Shown: positions 10,078-19,604, numbered from the stretch's first letter. The stretch: DNA of 40,613 bases from Clostridiales bacterium (GCA_012519695.1 JAAYPT010000029.1:1-40613); one strand, 5' to 3'. Notes: generated by a model not told the origin, from the sequence alone. A program made the numbers and translations.

Positions 10078-10193
10078 GTACAAAGAAATAAGTTATAGTA
10101 CAGGAAAAAGTAATAGTAGTGTAAAGTGGTGTAAAAAATGTGAGAAAATAATAAAAAATTGCTATTTATGACAAATAAAACACAAAAATAGTA

Positions 10194-10221
10194 TTGATAT
10201 TATTAGATAATATGTTAAAAT
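10194..10221 (+). promoter_or_regulatory. sigma-A promoter for ppdK
   Basis: TTGATA (10194-10199) and an extended -10, TGTTAAAAT (10213-10221), with 16-bp spacing. The 10078-10193 stretch upstream is AT-rich and I see nothing else in it. The leader to the ATG at 10321 is about 90 bases. Confidence 0.7.
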
Positions 10222-10229
10222 ATACTTAA

Positions 10230-10282
10230 ATGAAGGAGGCTTCAATGGTGTATTTGTAAAATATATACAACATGTTTTACAA
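10230..10282 (+). promoter_or_regulatory. structured ppdK leader with a spare ribosome-binding site and a four-codon frame
   Basis: AAGGAGG at 10233-10239 is followed by ATG at 10245 and a frame of only four codons (MVYL, stop at 10257-10259). GAAG (10232-10235) and CTTC (10240-10243) could pair over this site. TTGTAAAA (10254-10261) is perfectly complementary to TTTTACAA (10275-10282), and its first five bases can instead pair with TACAA at 10266-10270, so two folds exclude each other. Whether this controls ppdK is inference. Confidence 0.35.
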
Positions 10283-10320
10283 GAATAACCCAAACTACTA
10301 AAATATAGGAGGTATTTCAA

Positions 10321-12953
10321 ATGGCTAAAAAGTGGGTTTATTTATTTACAGAAGGAAATGCAAATATGCGAGAACTTCTTGGGGCAAAGGTGCAAATCTG
10401 GCAGAGATGACAAATATCGGTCTTCCTGTACCACAAGGTTTTACCATTACCACAGAAGCTTGTACACAATACTATGAGGATGGAAGAGAAATTAATGATG
10501 AAATTCAATCTCAGATAAATGAGTACATAGGTAAAATGGAACAAATAACAGGCAAGAAGTTCGGAGATAAGCAAAATCCATTGCTTGTATCAGTTCGTTC
10601 AGGTGCACGGGCTTCTATGCCAGGTATGATGGATACCATATTGAACCTTGGTTTAAATGAAGAGGTTGTAAATGTTATCGCTGAACAATCCAATAATCCA
10701 AGATGGGCTTGGGATTGTTATAGAAGATTTATCCAGATGTATTCCGATGTAGTTATGGAAGTCGGTAAGAAATATTTTGAAGAATTAATTGATAAAATGA
10801 AAGCTGACAGAGGGGTAAAGCAGGACGTAGAATTAACAGCAGAAGATTTGAAAGAGTTGGCAAATCAATTTAAAGCTGAATATAAGTCTAAAGTCGGAGT
10901 TGACTTCCCGGATAATCCAAAGGAACAGTTAATGGGAGCAATTAAGGCAGTGTTCCGTTCTTGGGATAACCCTCGTGCAAATGTATATCGTAGAGATAAC
11001 GATATTCCATATTCCTGGGGAACAGCAGTTAACGTACAGGCAATGGTATTCGGAAATATGGGTGAAGATTGTGGTACCGGTGTTGCATTTACCCGTGACC
11101 CGGCAACCGGTCAGAAGGGATTATTTGGAGAATTCCTTACAAATGCACAAGGTGAGGATGTTGTTGCAGGAGTTCGTACTCCAATGAAGATTTCTGAAAT
11201 GGAAGAAAAGTTTCCAAAGGCATATGCACAGTTTAAGATTGTGTGCAATACACTGGAGGCACATTACAGAGATATGCAGGACATGGAGTTTACAGTAGAA
11301 CATTGCCAGTTATACATGCTCCAGACCCGTAATGGTAAGAGAACAGCACAGGCAGCATTAAAAATTGCATGTGATTTAGTAGATGAACAAATGAGAAACG
11401 AGGAAGAAGCAGTAGCGATGATTGATCCTCGTAACTTAGATACATTATTACATCCACAGTTTGATGCGGCAGCATTAAAAGCGGCAGTACCAGCAGGAAA
11501 AGCTTTGGGAGCATCACCGGGAGCTGCATGTGGTAAAATTGTATTTACAGCAGAAGATGCAAAAAATTGGGCTGCAAGAGGAGAAAAAGTAGTATTGGTT
11601 CGTTTGGAAACATCTCCAGAAGATATTGAAGGTATGAAGGCAGCACAGGGTATCTTGACTGTGCGTGGTGGTATGACAAGTCACGCAGCGGTTGTTGCCC
11701 GTGGTATGGGAACCTGTTGTGTATCAGGATGTGGTGACATTGTTATGGATGAGGAAAACAAGAAGTTCACCTTGGCAGGAAAAGAATATCACGAAGGAGA
11801 TTATTTATCCTTAGACGGTTCTACCGGTAATATTTATGATGGACAGATTCCAACTGTAGATGCAACAATCGCAGGAGAATTCGGAAGAATTATGGGCTGG
11901 GCAGATAAATATAGAAAATTAAAAGTAAGAACGAATGCAGATACACCGGCAGATGCAAAAAAGGCACGCGAGCTTGGTGCAGAAGGTATCGGACTTTGCC
12001 GTACAGAGCATATGTTCTTTGAAGGCGACAGAATTGATGCATTCCGTGAAATGATTTGTTCTGATACCGTAGAAGAAAGAGAAGCAGCACTTGCTAAGAT
12101 TTTACCTGTACAGCAGGGAGACTTTGAAAAACTGTATGAAGCATTGGAAGGCAATCCGGTTACCATTCGTTTCTTAGATCCACCATTACATGAATTCGTT
12201 CCAACAGAGGAAGAAGATATTAAGAAATTAGCTGATGCTCAGGGAAAATCAGTAGAAACAATTAAGGCAATTATTGATTCCTTACATGAGTTCAATCCAA
12301 TGATGGGACATAGAGGATGTCGTCTTGCAGTTACTTATCCGGAAATTGCAAGGATGCAGACCAGAGCAGTCATTCGTGCAGCAATTAACGTACAGAAAGC
12401 ACATCCTGATTGGAATATAAAGCCAGAAATTATGATTCCATTGGTTGGAGAAGTAAAGGAATTAAAATTTGTAAAGAAAATCGTAGTAAAAACAGCAGAT
12501 GAGGAAATCGCAGCAGCAGGTATTAAGTTAGAATATGAAGTTGGTACGATGATTGAAATTCCAAGAGCTGCATTAACCGCGGATGAAATTGCAAAAGAAG
12601 CTGATTTCTTCTGCTTTGGAACAAATGATTTGACACAGATGACATTCGGATTCTCTCGTGATGATGCTGGTAAGTTCTTAGGTGCTTACTATGATGCTAA
12701 GATTCTTGAGAATGATCCATTTGCAAGATTAGACCAGACTGGTGTTGGAAAATTAATGGAAATGACCATTAACTTAGGAAAACCGGTAAATCCAAACTTA
12801 CATATCGGTATCTGTGGAGAGCACGGTGGAGATCCATCTTCCGTAGAGTTCTGCCATAAGATTGGACTGGATTATGTATCTTGTTCCCCATTCCGTGTAC
12901 CAATTGCAAGATTAGCAGCAGCACAGGCTGCAATTGCAGAAAAGCAGAATTAA
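10321..12953 (+). CDS. ppdK: pyruvate, phosphate dikinase (one-base frameshift near the 5' end)
   Basis: Interconverts pyruvate, ATP and phosphate with PEP, AMP and pyrophosphate; in anaerobes it often serves glycolysis. The family N-terminus starts at the ATG at 10321 (MAKKWVYLFTEGNANMRELLG) behind AGGAGG. At GGGG (10381-10384) the frame breaks, and the rest, from KGANLAEMTNIG, continues in another frame to 12953. One extra G would restore the usual GGKGAN motif and a protein of about 877 residues, the normal length. The swivelling-domain His lies in GGMTSHAAVVARG (about residue 455), and the PEP-domain Cys is in GICGEHGG. As written, an intact frame starts only at a TTG at 10332 and lacks a proper N-terminus. 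A sequencing error is the simplest explanation. Confidence 0.93.
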
Positions 12954-12981
12954 CAACAATATATTTAAAGGTTCTTATAAG

Positions 12982-13021
12982 AAATCGCCACCTCGGATTC
13001 ATATAGAGGTGGTGATTTTTT
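12982..13021 (+). terminator. intrinsic terminator of ppdK
   Basis: AAATCGCCACCTC pairs with GAGGTGGTGATTT (one G-U pair) around an 11-base loop and runs into T's. Confidence 0.9.
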
Positions 13022-13030
13022 ATATCATAG
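13019..13030. repeat. recurrent intergenic motif, copy beside the ppdK terminator
   Basis: TTTATATCATAG directly after the ppdK terminator stem, followed by GAA where the other copies have AAA. Confidence 0.6.
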
Positions 13031-13032
13031 GA

Positions 13033-13078
13033 AGTGCTGAAATTAGTTGTAAGCGACAATGTTCGCACTCTTTTTTTT
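13033..13078 (+). terminator. possible second terminator in the ppdK-PAP2 intergenic region
   Basis: AGTGC-T-GAA (13033-13041) can pair with TTCGCACT (13062-13069) with one bulged T. The enclosed loop holds TTGT and ACAA, which can also pair. Eight T's follow at 13071-13078. The stem is imperfect, so confidence is moderate. Confidence 0.5.
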
Positions 13079-13129
13079 AGTAAAAGAAGAATTTTGTGGA
13101 ATTTTTGTAAAATTTAAGAATAAATTAAG

Positions 13130-13157
13130 TAGACTATTTTCTGGAATCTGTTATAAT
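13130..13157 (+). promoter_or_regulatory. promoter for the phospholipid operon
   Basis: A perfect TATAAT at 13152-13157 with TAGACT (four of six -35 matches) at 13130-13135 and 16-bp spacing, about 33 bases before the chosen start. Confidence 0.6.
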
Positions 13158-13189
13158 ATTCTTTAGTTGCAATTATGAGGAGACAAGGA

Positions 13190-13858
13190 ATGAAGGAAAA
13201 AATTCAAAAATTGATACCGGCATATGCGGTTGTTCCACTGCTTACTTGTTTGGCAGTGAATTTTCTTGTATATGCAGGGATTGCACCTATAGCGGATGGA
13301 TGGAAGCATTACGATTTAACGACGGCTTTCGATCGGGCAGTTCCGGTTGTACCTGAATTTGTAATCATATATTTAGGATGTTATCTGTTTTGGGGTGTTA
13401 ACTATATATTAATTGCCAGTTTGGGAAAGGAACATTGTTATCGTTTTGTAACAGCTGACATTATGTCGCGTCTTATTTGCTGTTTCTTTTTTCTGGTGCT
13501 ACCAACCACAAATGTACGACCTGTTATAGCAGGTGATGGAGTGTGGGAGAATATACTTCAATTTGTATACAGTATGGATGATCCTACCAGACTATTTCCG
13601 TCCATTCACTGTTTAGTTAGTTGGTTTTGTTATATAGGGATTCGAGGGCAGAAGCGTGTACCAAAATGGTATCGCGCATTTTCATGTGTTTTTGCATTAT
13701 TAGTTTGTGTATCAACACAATTTACGAAGCAACATTATATTGTAGATGTATTTAGCGGAATTATGATTGCGGAATTAACATATTATATTGCATTCCACAC
13801 CAATTGTTATCGTCTGTTAGAGCATTTGTTTGAAAGGATATATAAGCGTGGAAAGTAA
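13190..13858 (+). CDS. PAP2-superfamily membrane phosphatase or phosphotransferase
   Basis: A polytopic membrane protein of about 222 residues with roughly six hydrophobic segments. PAP2 motif C2 is FPSIHC. Motif C3 is STQFTKQHYIVDV, with the catalytic His and Asp, but the usual Arg after the Ser is Thr. This S-T-x5-H-x3-D form is seen in PAP2 members nearer to sphingolipid-type transferases than to PgpB. An ATG at 13175 exists, but AGGAG at 13178-13182 lies just after it and seven bases before the ATG at 13190, which I choose. It is the first gene of the lipid operon and overlaps the next gene by 11 bases. The substrate is unknown; phosphatidate, phosphatidylglycerophosphate or a head-group transfer are all possible. 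Confidence 0.85.
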   Translation: MKEKIQKLIPAYAVVPLLTCLAVNFLVYAGIAPIADGWKHYDLTTAFDRAVPVVPEFVIIYLGCYLFWGVNYILIASLGKEHCYRFVTADIMSRLICCFFFLVLPTTNVRPVIAGDGVWENILQFVYSMDDPTRLFPSIHCLVSWFCYIGIRGQKRVPKWYRAFSCVFALLVCVSTQFTKQHYIVDVFSGIMIAELTYYIAFHTNCYRLLEHLFERIYKRGK

Positions 13859-14876
13859 GAAGAAAAAAATTGGAAATGCATTATTCCTTGCAGTTGTATT
13901 TTTACTGACAATTTATAGTGTATTTCATGGTGAAGATTTACATGCAGTAGGAGCAGCAATAGAAGGAGTGAATTTGTGGTATATCATTCCGGCCGGAGCA
14001 GCAGTAATATTTTTTATCTGGGGTGAGTCCATTATTATTCATTATATGTTTGGAACACTGGATATTAAGACGAAAAAAAGAACTTGTTTTTTGTATTCCT
14101 GTGTAGGATTTTTCTTTAGTGCCATTACACCATCGGCAACAGGAGGACAACCGGCTCAGATATATTATATGCATAAAAACAAGATTCCAATACCGGTAGC
14201 AACGTTGGTTTTAATGATTGTAACCATTACATATAAGTTAGTATTAGTAATTATAGGACTGTTTGTAGCATTTTTCCAACGGGGATTTGTTCATCGTTAT
14301 TTAGAAGGAATACTTCCGATTTTTTATTTGGGAGTTGGATTAAATGTATTTTGTTGTATTTTTATGTCGTTCTTAGTTTTTTGGCCTAATCTGGCAAAGA
14401 ATATGTTAGTTAAGGGAATGCATTTTCTGGAACATATTCATCTAATGAAGAAAAAACCGGAACGACAGGAAAAATTAGAAGCCTCCATGGAACATTATGA
14501 GGCAGCGGCAGTATACTTTAAGACCCATAAAAAAGTAATTGGAAATGTTATGATTATTACTTTTGCGCAGCGTTTTGCTTTATTTTTTGTAACATGGTTT
14601 GTATATAAGGCATTTGGTTTAAGCGGAACCAGTATTTATGATGTGGTAATGCTTCAGGCAGTGGTTTCTGTATCCGTTGATATGTTACCATTACCGGGAG
14701 GTATGGGAATAAGTGAGAATTTATTCCTGATTATTTTCAAAGGTGTATTTGCAGGAAGTTTATTACTTCCGGGAATGGTATTAAGCCGTGGAATTGCATA
14801 TTATGTACAGTTGTTATTTAGCGCAGTTATGACAGCTGTGGCACATTTTAGAATAGGATATTCGCAAACAGAATGA
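13848..14876 (+). CDS. LPG-synthase-type transmembrane flippase (UPF0104/YbhN-AglD family)
   Basis: A 342-residue polytopic membrane protein related to the flippase half of MprF. Family features include SAITPSATGGQPAQ (about residues 87-100) and, near the C-terminus, DMLPLPGGMGISENLF. It has about eight hydrophobic segments. It lacks the aminoacyl-transferase half of MprF, so it should move or sense lipids and not modify them. I place the start at the GTG at 13848 because AAAGGA sits nine bases upstream; a TTG in frame at 13830 is less likely. Its place between the PAP2 gene and pssA/psd suggests a role in phospholipid translocation. Confidence 0.88.
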   Translation: MESKKKKIGNALFLAVVFLLTIYSVFHGEDLHAVGAAIEGVNLWYIIPAGAAVIFFIWGESIIIHYMFGTLDIKTKKRTCFLYSCVGFFFSAITPSATGGQPAQIYYMHKNKIPIPVATLVLMIVTITYKLVLVIIGLFVAFFQRGFVHRYLEGILPIFYLGVGLNVFCCIFMSFLVFWPNLAKNMLVKGMHFLEHIHLMKKKPERQEKLEASMEHYEAAAVYFKTHKKVIGNVMIITFAQRFALFFVTWFVYKAFGLSGTSIYDVVMLQAVVSVSVDMLPLPGGMGISENLFLIIFKGVFAGSLLLPGMVLSRGIAYYVQLLFSAVMTAVAHFRIGYSQTE

Positions 14877-14902
14877 TTTAGAAAGAAGCGGGGAAAGAGA
14901 AA

Positions 14903-15577
14903 ATGATAGGATTTTACAATTATTCAGTAGTATTAACGTACATAAGCTTATTGTCTTCCGTATTCGGAATGACTCAGGCAATACATGGCAGATTTAAAAC
15001 AGCAATTTTCTGTTTGGCTTTGTCAGGCTTGTGTGACATGTTTGATGGAAAAATCGCAAGAGCAATGAAGAATCGTACAGAAGATGAAAAATCATTTGGA
15101 ATACAGATTGACTCCTTATGTGATATGGTCTGCTTTGGAGTATTCCCGGCAATGATTTGTTACCTGTTAGGAGTGCGTGGCATCATTGGCATGATAGTGA
15201 TTGCAATTTACTGTGTGAATTCAGTGATTCGTCTTGCATTTTTCAATGTAATGGAAGCAAAGAATGCTTTGGTCTCCGAAGATGGACAAAAATTCTATAA
15301 GGGACTTCCGATTACCTCTATGGCGATTGTTTTACCATTGGTATTTATGGTGCAGTTCTTTATACCGGATTGGGCATTTCGGATTTGCCTGTATTTAGCG
15401 TTACTAATTGTTGGTGTATTATTTGTGGTAGATTTCAAGTTAAAGAAGCCGAAGAATTCTACCCTTGCAATACTTGTGGTAATAGTGGCAGCAACCTTGG
15501 TAGTTATGATTATGTTTTCTAAGTATCATGTAGATTTTCGGGCAATTTGGCCATGGGTGCAGATGGTACGACGGTAG
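14903..15577 (+). CDS. pssA: CDP-diacylglycerol--serine O-phosphatidyltransferase
   Basis: A 224-residue membrane enzyme that makes phosphatidylserine from CDP-diacylglycerol and serine. The CDP-alcohol phosphatidyltransferase motif is complete: D45, D48-G49, A52-R53, G66, D70 and D74. About six transmembrane segments surround it. Specificity for serine is inferred from the adjacent psd gene 12 bases downstream, and the sequence also fits the PssA family better than PgsA. The operon has no internal terminator. Confidence 0.93.
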   Translation: MIGFYNYSVVLTYISLLSSVFGMTQAIHGRFKTAIFCLALSGLCDMFDGKIARAMKNRTEDEKSFGIQIDSLCDMVCFGVFPAMICYLLGVRGIIGMIVIAIYCVNSVIRLAFFNVMEAKNALVSEDGQKFYKGLPITSMAIVLPLVFMVQFFIPDWAFRICLYLALLIVGVLFVVDFKLKKPKNSTLAILVVIVAATLVVMIMFSKYHVDFRAIWPWVQMVRR

Positions 15578-15589
15578 AAAGGATAGAGC

Positions 15590-16453
15590 ATGCGATATAT
15601 TGATAGAGAGGGAAATATTACTACAGAAGATTCCGGTCAGGATAAACTGTTACAGTGGATGTATAATAGTTCTGTGGGAAGAAGTATCTTGCGTTTTTTA
15701 ATAAAGCCTACTATTTCCAAGACGGCGGGTTGGCTATTGGATAAAAGATGGTCGAAAGTTTTTATTTCTCCTTTTATTCAGAAGAATCATATAGATATGA
15801 GCGTATATGAGGAAAAAGAGTATACATCATATAATGATTTTTTTACCAGACAGATACGGAAAGAGTGCAGACCCATTGCAGAAGGAGAAAACGTATTAAT
15901 TAGTCCTTGCGATGGAAAATTGAGTGTGTATCCAGTGGAAGAAAATCAACATTTTATGATAAAAAATACTGCCTATACGCTGGAATCATTATTGCGTTCT
16001 AAAAAACTGGCAGAAAAATATCAGGGTGGAACCATTTGTGTGTTTCGTTTGACAGTAGATGATTATCACAGATATTGTTATGTAGATGATGGTAGAAAGT
16101 CTGCGAATCATCATATTTCCGGAGTGTTCCATACAGTAAATCCGGCTGCAAATGATGTATATCCTATTTATAAAGAAAATACAAGAGAGTTTTCTTTGTT
16201 GCAAAGTAAGCATTTCAAGACTGTATTGATGATGGAGGTAGGTGCTCTTATGGTAGGGCGCATTGTCAATCATCAAGAGGAGGCAGAGGTAAAACGGGGA
16301 GAGGAAAAAGGAATGTTCGAGTTTGGTGGCTCTACTGTAATTTTGCTTTTCCAAAAGGATGCAGTAGCAATAGAACAACAAATACTGGAAAATACAAAAA
16401 ATGGATACGAAACCATAGTGAAAATGGGAGAAGAAATTGGAAATAAAAAGTAG
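15590..16453 (+). CDS. psd: phosphatidylserine decarboxylase proenzyme
   Basis: A 287-residue pyruvoyl enzyme that converts phosphatidylserine to phosphatidylethanolamine. The self-cleavage motif is GGST at 246-249, where S248 should become the pyruvoyl group, splitting the chain into a large beta and a small alpha subunit. Upstream conserved stretches include SPCDGKLSVYP and FRLTVDDYHRYCY with the catalytic Asp-His region, and GALMVGRI. Length matches the clostridial type. The stop codon is inside the terminator stem, so this ends the operon. Confidence 0.96.
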   Translation: MRYIDREGNITTEDSGQDKLLQWMYNSSVGRSILRFLIKPTISKTAGWLLDKRWSKVFISPFIQKNHIDMSVYEEKEYTSYNDFFTRQIRKECRPIAEGENVLISPCDGKLSVYPVEENQHFMIKNTAYTLESLLRSKKLAEKYQGGTICVFRLTVDDYHRYCYVDDGRKSANHHISGVFHTVNPAANDVYPIYKENTREFSLLQSKHFKTVLMMEVGALMVGRIVNHQEEAEVKRGEEKGMFEFGGSTVILLFQKDAVAIEQQILENTKNGYETIVKMGEEIGNKK

Positions 16454-16474
16454 ACATGTGTGTCTGCTTTTTTT
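16446..16474 (+). terminator. intrinsic terminator of the phospholipid operon
   Basis: AAAAGTAGACA and TGTCTGCTTTT pair (one G-U) around TGTG, followed by more T's. The psd stop codon lies in the left arm. Confidence 0.9.
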
Positions 16475-16504
16475 GTCAATTTTTTGCGGTATTAATGTAA
16501 GATA

Positions 16505-16534
16505 TTGAAAATAAATATATATGGATGGTAAAAT
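16505..16534 (+). promoter_or_regulatory. candidate promoter for the solute-binding protein gene
   Basis: TTGAAA (16505-16510) and TAAAAT (16529-16534) with 18-bp spacing, about 40 bases before the ATG. Confidence 0.5.
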
Positions 16535-16574
16535 AGTACTGTATATCATATTATAATTTTAGGGAGGAATACCA

Positions 16575-17888
16575 ATGAAAAAAAACAGAGTAGGAATTAT
16601 TGCAGTACTGTTATTGTTGGCGTTTGCTTTAGTGGGATGTGGGAGTTCCAAAAAGAAAACGGGAAGCGTATACTACCTGAATTTTAAGCCAGAAGTAGCA
16701 GAGATATGGGAAGAAATTGCAGACACCTATACAAAAGAAACGGGAGTTGATGTAAGGGTAATTACTGCGGCAAGTGGAACATATGAACAGGTTTTACAGT
16801 CAGAAATTGCCAAAAGAGAGGCACCGACATTATTCCAGATTAATGGGCCGATTGGATATGAAACCTGGTCAAAGTTTTGTCTGGATTTAAAAGATACAGA
16901 GCTGTATGATCATTTGCTGGATAAAAGTCTTGCAGTAGAATCAAATGGTGGTGTGTATGGTATTCCGTATGTAGTAGAAGGATACGGAATTATTTACAAC
17001 GACAGCATTATGAAGAAGTATTTTGCATTACCGGATAAGGCAGTTTCTATTTCTTCTGCGGAGGAAATTAACAATTATGATTTGTTAAAAGCGGTAGTAG
17101 AAGATATGACCGCTCATAAAGAGCAGTTAGGAATAGAAGGTGTATTTGTCTCTACCTCTTTAAGTTCCGGTGAAGACTGGAGATGGCAGACGCATCTTAT
17201 GAATTTACCGATTTATTACGAATTTAACGATAAAGGTGTAAATGATTTGGATGAAATTGATTTTACCTATGCAGATAATTTTAAGAATATCTTTGACTTA
17301 TATGTAAATAATTCTTGTACCGATAAAATGGAACTGGGGTCTAAAACGGTAAGTGATTCCATGGGAGAATTCGCACAGGGAAAAGTAGCGATGGTACAGA
17401 ATGGTAACTGGGCGTGGAGTCAGATTGAGTCTATGGATGGAAATGTAGTAGGCGAGGATGATGTGAAATTCCTGCCAATTTATATAGGAGTAGATGGCGA
17501 AGAAAGTCAGGGAATCTGTATTGGTACAGAAAACTACTTTAGTGTAAACAGTTGGGCATCCAAGGAAGATCAGGAAGCAACGATTGATTTTATGGAATGG
17601 TTGTTTACTTCTGATGTAGGAAAAGATTATGTAACCAATAAACTTGGATTTATTGCTCCGTTTGATACATTCAATGATGATGAAAAACCAGATGATCCGT
17701 TGGCACAGCAGGTAATTGCTGCAATGTCTGATGATAGCAAACAGAGTGTGGCATGGAACTTTACTGCATTTCCGGGACAGCTTTTTAAAGATCAATTTGG
17801 AGCGGATCTTTTAAGTTATGTTAAAGGTGAAATGACCTGGGATGATGTAGTAAGTGATGCAAAGACACAATGGAAAGAACAAAAATAG
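16575..17888 (+). CDS. extracellular solute-binding lipoprotein, family 1 (carbohydrate type)
   Basis: A 437-residue lipoprotein with a Lys/Arg-rich N-terminus, a hydrophobic core and the lipobox LVGC ending at C22. The mature part looks like MalE-type binding proteins: an early EIWEEIADTYTKETG helix, IPYVVEGYGIIYN and the late FMEWLFTSDVG region. It should bind a sugar or oligosaccharide outside the cell. No ABC permease or ATPase gene is next to it. Instead a chemoreceptor gene follows after 30 bases, so it may present its ligand to that receptor or use permeases encoded elsewhere. GGGAGG is upstream of the ATG. The ligand cannot be inferred. Confidence 0.93.
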   Translation: MKKNRVGIIAVLLLLAFALVGCGSSKKKTGSVYYLNFKPEVAEIWEEIADTYTKETGVDVRVITAASGTYEQVLQSEIAKREAPTLFQINGPIGYETWSKFCLDLKDTELYDHLLDKSLAVESNGGVYGIPYVVEGYGIIYNDSIMKKYFALPDKAVSISSAEEINNYDLLKAVVEDMTAHKEQLGIEGVFVSTSLSSGEDWRWQTHLMNLPIYYEFNDKGVNDLDEIDFTYADNFKNIFDLYVNNSCTDKMELGSKTVSDSMGEFAQGKVAMVQNGNWAWSQIESMDGNVVGEDDVKFLPIYIGVDGEESQGICIGTENYFSVNSWASKEDQEATIDFMEWLFTSDVGKDYVTNKLGFIAPFDTFNDDEKPDDPLAQQVIAAMSDDSKQSVAWNFTAFPGQLFKDQFGADLLSYVKGEMTWDDVVSDAKTQWKEQK

Positions 17889-17918
17889 TCTGTTTATTAG
17901 AAGATTGGAGCGAAAACT

Positions 17919-19604
17919 ATGAAGAAAATATTTGGAACCATAAAGGGAAAAGTATCCGTTATGATGATTTCCACTTCCATTCTGCTGATAGCAGGGATTT
18001 TATTAGCTTCGAGAGTGGTAAGTGAGAAAAATGTTGTTTCACTGTGTGAAAATTATTTGTATGATGTTTGTACATCAGCGTCAGATACATTATATGAAAG
18101 TTTCTGGGGTGATACAGAGAGAACAGATATGTCTGTACGTCTGGAATTTATTTTGAATAGTGTTGGTATTGATGGAATGAAATCAAGCGAAGCCTGTCTG
18201 GTTGATACAGACGGAACATATCTTTATTCCAAAGACCGTAGTAAAATCGGAACGACATTGGAAGGAAATAGTGTTGTACAAGAAGTTTTAGATACGTTGA
18301 ATAACGAAGGGGTAATTACAACTGCGGATGTGCGTGAATGCACGGTTGATGGAAAAGAAAAGTATGTGGCATTTATGTGTACGGTAAATAATTGGGTATT
18401 ATTTGTACAGGCAGATAAGTCCGAAGTAATGGAACCGGTTAATACAATGAATATGTATTGTATGATAGTAGGAATTATTTTGGTAGCAGTAATTATTTTA
18501 ATTGGATATATCATTACTTCTGTAATTACAAGACCAATTAAACCATTAACAAAGGTGATTCATTCCATTTCAGAATTTGATTTATCTATGCAAGAAAACA
18601 TGCCAAAAACCAAAGATGAAATTGGAAATATGGGTGTTGCCATTATTGATATGAAGAGCAAACTGGCGGCGATTGTAGGGAAATTAAGTAATATTTCAGA
18701 GAAGTTATTACATAGCTCAGAGGAATTAAGCGAGATATCCAAAGAAGTGAATATGGCTTCTACGGATAACTCAGCAACAACAGAAGAACTGGCAGCAGGA
18801 ATGGAAGAGACTTCTGCATCTTCAGAATCCATTAATGAGAGTATTGCCGATATGCAGGAAAACGTCATCAATGTAACCGGAAAAATTAAAGAAGGAACAC
18901 AGATGACAACTGATATTATGGAAAAATCAGAAATGTTGGCAACCCAAAGTGAACAAGCAAATAAAAATACCATGGAGATGTATGATGCAATTCGTAAAGT
19001 GTCAAAGGATGCAATCGAAAAAGCAACTGCGGTAGACAAGATTAATGAATTGACAGGAACGATTCAGGAAATTGCTGAAGAAACAACGTTGTTGTCCTTG
19101 AATGCATCGATTGAAGCTGCAAGAGCTGGTGAAAACGGAAGAGGATTTGCGGTTGTTGCAGATCAAATTGGAAAATTGGCAGAACAAAGTTCTAGTACAG
19201 CAACAGGAATTATCGATATCGTAGATCAGGTAAATGAATCAGTGCAGACATTGATGGATTGCTTAAAGCAAACATTGGAATTCCTTGGAAATGAGGTAAC
19301 CAAGGATTACAGTGATTTCCTTACATCCGGAAAAGAGTACAAAGAAGCCGCAGAGCAAATTCAGAACTTTATGATTGAAGCTGAAAAAGAGGCAGAAGAA
19401 CTGGAAAAAGGAATAAGCGTTATTACGGAAGCGATTGGTGGAATCAATACGACAATCAACGAATCGGCAGAAGGAGTATCTGATATTGCTGGAAAAACTA
19501 CGGAAGTAGTAAATTACACCGAGAATCTTTATGAAATGACAAAAGAGTGTGAAGAATTATCAAAGCAGTTAAATGAAATTACTTCTGGATTTAAGATGGA
19601 GTAA
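17919..19604 (+). CDS. methyl-accepting chemotaxis protein with extracellular Cache-like domain
   Basis: A 561-residue chemoreceptor. TM1 is at about residues 12-31 and TM2 at about 180-202. Between them is an external domain of about 150 residues, with ACLVDTDGTYLYSKDRSKIG resembling the core of a single Cache fold. A HAMP domain follows TM2 (TRPIKPLTKVI). The conserved tip is at about 386-425 ([32 protein letters not shown]), with ETT where most receptors have QTN. It is probably co-transcribed with the binding-protein gene. A terminator follows. Confidence 0.93.
   Translation: MKKIFGTIKGKVSVMMISTSILLIAGILLASRVVSEKNVVSLCENYLYDVCTSASDTLYESFWGDTERTDMSVRLEFILNSVGIDGMKSSEACLVDTDGTYLYSKDRSKIGTTLEGNSVVQEVLDTLNNEGVITTADVRECTVDGKEKYVAFMCTVNNWVLFVQADKSEVMEPVNTMNMYCMIVGIILVAVIILIGYIITSVITRPIKPLTKVIHSISEFDLSMQENMPKTKDEIGNMGVAIIDMKSKLAAIVGKLSNISEKLLHSSEELSEISKEVNMASTDNSATTEELAAGMEETSASSESINESIADMQENVINVTGKIKEGTQMTTDIMEKSEMLATQSEQANKNTMEMYDAIRKVSKDAIEKATAVDKINELTGTIQEIAEETTLLSLNASIEAARAGENGRGFAVVADQIGKLAEQSSSTATGIIDIVDQVNESVQTLMDCLKQTLEFLGNEVTKDYSDFLTSGKEYKEAAEQIQNFMIEAEKEAEELEKGISVITEAIGGINTTINESAEGVSDIAGKTTEVVNYTENLYEMTKECEELSKQLNEITSGFKME

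Noticed and set aside
16552-16557. Perfect TATAAT just before the solute-binding protein gene
   Set aside because: Transcription would start inside the ribosome-binding site at 16561-16567; the TTGAAA-18-TAAAAT pair upstream is a better promoter.
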